Notes under the pieces: generated by a model
Database searches by the model: none
Told to the model about the DNA's origin: nothing
What the model saw: only the letters and a program-made list of their open reading frames with translations
Translations under genes and position numbers: made by a program
Assembly: GCF_000237995.1 (NCBI RefSeq)
Contig: NC_016605.1
Coordinates: forward strand, 1,488,001-1,552,000
Source: Pediococcus claussenii ATCC BAA-344
GTDB taxonomy: Bacteria; Bacillota; Bacilli; Lactobacillales; Lactobacillaceae
DNA length: 64,000 nt
Reading direction: 5' to 3'
Part shown: in pieces, positions 61,332 to 64,000 of the stretch
Position numbering within the stretch: the first letter of the stretch is position 1
Layout: each line of letters opens with the position of its first letter

Positions 61332-62219
61332 ATGGAGTTACGTGTCCTTAAATATTTTCAGACAGTCGTTGTGGAAAAAAACATAACTAGGGCTGCTTTA
61401 CAGTTACATGTATCTCAGCCCACTATCTCACGACAACTTCAGTCATTAGAATCAGAACTTGAAACTTCTTTATTTGAAAGGGGTCATAAAAATATTCAGC
61501 TGACCTCCGCCGGTGAATATTTTTACAATCAAGTCAATCAAATTTTGTCTTTAGCTGATAAAACCATTGAAAATCTACAGCAAGATACGGTAATATCTGG
61601 GATTATTAATATTGGAAGTGCAGAAGCGAGATCTTTTCTCCTCGTCGCGCAAACTATTCGCAATGTACAAAGAAAATATCCCAATATCAACTTTGAAATA
61701 ACCAGCACAAACGCTGACGTGGCACACCACAATCTTACATCTGGTATTTTTGATTTTGGCATTGTTTTAGACATCAATATAGGCGATGATTTTGATTTTA
61801 TTAGTTTGCCAGGAGCAAGTCGCTGGGGGATTCTTGCCCCTATCAATTCTAAAATTGCCCAGCAAGATACTGTTTCTTTACAAGACTTACTGTCTTTAAA
61901 ACTAATAATTTCCAGTCAAACTAAGATTAAAGTGGCAATTAACGAATGGTTTGAAACTAACATAGCTGACGATTTAAATATTGTGGCAACTTATAATCTT
62001 TTGTATAACGCATCTTTATTAGTAGCAGCCGGAGTTGGTTACGCCCTTTGCATTGATGGTATTGTCAATACAAATCAATCCCAATTACGCTTTATTCCCT
62101 TATCACCAAACATTACAAGTACTTCAAGTCTCATATGGGTTAAAAATCGAGATTTATCACCTACTGCTAAGGTATTCCTCGATCAACTAACCCATGATTT
62201 AAGCATGAATAATAGTTAA
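61332..62219 (+). CDS. LysR-family regulator
   Basis: A 295-residue LysR protein: MELRVLKYFQTVVVEKNITR, AALQLHVSQPTISRQLQSLE and a sensor domain of the CbbR/benM-like type (INIGSAEARSFLLVAQTIRN). ATG at 61332 follows GAGG. No divergent partner is left next to it except the decaying cupin/CMD region, which it may have controlled. Confidence 0.9.
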   Translation: MELRVLKYFQTVVVEKNITRAALQLHVSQPTISRQLQSLESELETSLFERGHKNIQLTSAGEYFYNQVNQILSLADKTIENLQQDTVISGIINIGSAEARSFLLVAQTIRNVQRKYPNINFEITSTNADVAHHNLTSGIFDFGIVLDINIGDDFDFISLPGASRWGILAPINSKIAQQDTVSLQDLLSLKLIISSQTKIKVAINEWFETNIADDLNIVATYNLLYNASLLVAAGVGYALCIDGIVNTNQSQLRFIPLSPNITSTSSLIWVKNRDLSPTAKVFLDQLTHDLSMNNS

Positions 62220-62230
62220 TTAAGCACTGC

Positions 62231-62303
62231 AATTAAAAATAACCTAACACTAGTTCCAAATTAACTCGTTTGGCACAAAACTAATGTTAGGTTATTTTTA
62301 TGT
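62231..62303. terminator. Bidirectional terminator between LysR and YihY
   Basis: AAAAATAACCTAACA (62235-62249) pairs perfectly with TGTTAGGTTATTTTT (62285-62299), serving both converging genes. It overlaps the YihY stop codon. Confidence 0.85.
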
Positions 62304-63173
62304 TTTACTTTCGCTATCCGTTTTTGTCTCTTCGTTTTTCTTTGTATGCAAGTCCTGCCAAGTAGCGTTTATAACTCCTCCCAATAAAGCAATCATTGAA
62401 AGAAAATTAAGCCAAAACAGTACAATAATAAATGTTCCTAAAGCCTTATAACTACTTACAGAACGGGCAAAGTACTGTACGTAGAGTGAAAATAGTTGAG
62501 ATAACAGCAATAGTCCAATCGTTGCAACTAGAGCACCCGGAATTGTATATCTGAATTTAATCTTCTTATGTGGAGCTAAATAATATAAAAGTGTTAAACA
62601 AATGAATGTTCCGATTAACATAATTGGCCACTTAATCTGACCAATCAAGTTGAATAAATCCCCCGGCAATTTAAAAATCGGTGTCAGATAGTACACTATT
62701 GTTTGTCCAAAACTAAAAAAGAATATCAGTGCCGCAATTATTGCAATAATCAAAAGTGTTAGTACAAATGCTAATATTCGACTAATAATCATGTTAGGAC
62801 GCTTACTAATACCATAGGCCTGATTGATTGTATTCTGAAAAGCAACCATCGCCTTACTAGCTGAGTACAACGTTAAAAGCGCTCCAATTGATAGCAACCC
62901 ACCATTTCCTCTGCCAAGAAAATCCCTAATAAACGGAGCGGCAACATCATAAATCGTATTTGGAATAGCGGTTTTTATATACTCTAAAACCGTTGCAATA
63001 TCGATGTTTAAAATTGGTAGTAAACTTCCAAAAAACATTAAGGCCGGAAAAATTGATAATAACAAATAATATGATAAAACAATCGAGTTATTTGATATTT
63101 GCGAAGCACTATATCTTTTAATAAAGACCTGCATAAAAATTTTTGATTTTTGTACAATCGGTTTAAAATCCAT
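62298..63173 (-). CDS. YihY/BrkB-family membrane protein
   Basis: A 291-residue protein with six membrane segments and the family pattern NSIVLSYYLLLSIFPALMFF, GALLTLYSASKAMVAFQNTI, NQAYGISKRP and LLSQLFSLYVQYFARSVSSY. Once annotated as ribonuclease BN; the role is unknown and it may be a transporter. ATG 63173 follows GGAGG. Confidence 0.92.
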   Translation of the reverse strand: MDFKPIVQKSKIFMQVFIKRYSASQISNNSIVLSYYLLLSIFPALMFFGSLLPILNIDIATVLEYIKTAIPNTIYDVAAPFIRDFLGRGNGGLLSIGALLTLYSASKAMVAFQNTINQAYGISKRPNMIISRILAFVLTLLIIAIIAALIFFFSFGQTIVYYLTPIFKLPGDLFNLIGQIKWPIMLIGTFICLTLLYYLAPHKKIKFRYTIPGALVATIGLLLLSQLFSLYVQYFARSVSSYKALGTFIIVLFWLNFLSMIALLGGVINATWQDLHTKKNEETKTDSESKT

Positions 63174-63290
63174 CGGCAACCTCCGTTTCTAATATAGAAG
63201 TTTCTCAAAAGTTTCGCATCAATAACCAGTATCTTTATCTATCAGTATGCCAGAAAATACACTGAAATCGCTAACATTTTGATTGTAATA

Positions 63291-63851
63291 TTAATTTTTG
63301 ATCCTATGACGAATTCGACTTAACGAAACAGGTGTTATTCCCAAATACGACGCTAAATACATATCTGGCACCCTATCAACTAGCTCAGGGTTTACTCGTT
63401 CCAATCTCAAAAACCGTTCTTGAGGTGAATCTTCAATCCGTGACAAAAAATACTTTGTATAATCAATAAATCTCTTTGTTATTTGTTGTAACATAATATC
63501 TTTAAAAGACGGATATTGGCTAAATAAAAGTTGTAAATTACTCTTACTTATTATGCTGACACTTGTTTCTTCTACGCATTCAATTGAAAAATCACTCTGT
63601 ATATCTTGTGTAAAACTCTCAAATGATGAAACCATCTGATTCTCTAGGAAAAACTGCAGAGTGATATCTTTTCCGTCGTGATTATGCCATAGTCGGACCA
63701 TTCCTCTGTTCACAAAGAAAAGCTGATCCGCTATGTCTCCTTCATATAATAGATTTGTTTTGGCGGGAACTGTTTTTTCATAAAAGAAGTGCTGTATTCT
63801 GCTCCACTCCTTAGTTGATATATTGAATCGGTCTATGAAAGCCCTGTTCAT
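63291..63851 (-). CDS. Crp/Fnr-family regulator
   Basis: A 186-residue protein with a cyclic-nucleotide-binding-like beta roll (NLLYEGDIADQLFFVNRGMV) and a C-terminal HTH (LASYLGITPVSLSRIRHRIK). Start ATG 63851 follows GAGG. It is divergent from the flavodoxin-like reductase at 63943 and likely controls it. No Fe-S cluster Cys of Fnr is visible. Confidence 0.87.
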   Translation of the reverse strand: MNRAFIDRFNISTKEWSRIQHFFYEKTVPAKTNLLYEGDIADQLFFVNRGMVRLWHNHDGKDITLQFFLENQMVSSFESFTQDIQSDFSIECVEETSVSIISKSNLQLLFSQYPSFKDIMLQQITKRFIDYTKYFLSRIEDSPQERFLRLERVNPELVDRVPDMYLASYLGITPVSLSRIRHRIKN

Positions 63852-63942
63852 CCTTTTTACCTCTTTACTTAACATATGTTAATGCACTTATTTTCAATCC
63901 AACCTAAAATATTATTAATATTTTTGATAGGAGAACTTAAAT

Positions 63943-64000
63943 TTGAAAACTGTAATAATATTTGACCATCCATACACCGCAAGAGCCTCGGAAAACATTC
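63943..64000 (+). CDS. Flavodoxin-like NAD(P)H oxidoreductase, N-terminal end
   Basis: The window ends after 19 residues, KTVIIFDHPYTARASENI, with TTG start after AGGAG. The beginning is typical of NAD(P)H:quinone/flavin reductases of the KefF type. The Crp/Fnr gene is divergent from it. Partial; function inferred from few residues. Confidence 0.65.
   Translation, partial: MKTVIIFDHPYTARASENI

Overview
The window is a low-GC Gram-positive chromosome segment. The gene set points to Lactobacillaceae: a 707-residue ClpL, an Asp23/Gls24 envelope-stress operon with AmaP, oleate hydratase, pyruvate oxidase, an L-2-hydroxyisocaproate dehydrogenase, a CopY/CopB copper pair, an SigH/ComX-like sigma factor, cellobiose-type PTS IIC, and a thiamine salvage operon under a TPP riboswitch. 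I cannot place it to genus from sequence alone. I see no rRNA, tRNA, CRISPR, phage or intact insertion sequence.

Layout. 0-0.9 kb: tail of a TetR regulator, a decayed Fic-like gene, and the first array of a long-hairpin repeat. 0.9-6.4 kb (- strand): Eis-like acetyltransferase, small membrane protein, PTS IIC with a cre-like site, clpL preceded by a small HTH gene with a palindromic operator. 6.4-11.2 kb: ndk, a MarR-led operon (deformylase-like, flavodoxin-like quinone reductase, 58-residue protein), a Cof-type HAD phosphatase, a baeRF-type protein and a frameshifted GlsB paralogue. 11.2-17.1 kb (- strand): TPP riboswitch, thiM, thiD, thiE, ykoE, ykoD, ykoC, tenA, which together salvage thiazole and hydroxymethylpyrimidine. 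17.4-22.6 kb: GNAT, second hairpin array, DUF2207 protein and TetR, divergent from oleate hydratase. 22.8-27.1 kb: CPBP protease, sigma factor, YdaT-like protein and the GlsB-AmaP-DUF2273-Asp23 operon. 27.3-34.3 kb: TMEM175-like channel, SGNH hydrolase, MarR, copper operon, LysR/aminotransferase pair.

34.7-45.3 kb: GT2 plus GyrI-like protein, L-HicDH, YeiH exporter with divergent LysR, NAD(P)-binding protein, third hairpin array, glycerate kinase, a luciferase-like/F420-reductase-like pair and pyruvate oxidase; the last two transcription units share an operator. 45.3-50.1 kb: a structured intergenic region, a MacB-like ABC exporter and a divergent OmpR-type two-component system. 50.1-54.9 kb: PadR/DUF1700/short secreted protein, then a poly-N-acetylglucosamine operon headed by a dispersin-like GH20 enzyme. 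55-61.3 kb: mostly decaying genes among an HSL-type hydrolase, thiolase, ECF S component, matrixin-type protease, carboxymuconolactone decarboxylase-like and cupin proteins. 61.3-64 kb: LysR, YihY, Crp/Fnr and the start of a flavodoxin-like reductase.

The most unusual signal is a family of about 120-220 bp tandem units at three separate loci (463-841, 18 kb, 39.9-40.3 kb). Each unit can fold into one long RNA hairpin. Stem sequences differ between loci but remain paired, and G-U wobbles are tolerated only on one strand. At all three loci the array begins at or within a few bases of a stop codon, in the sense orientation of that gene.
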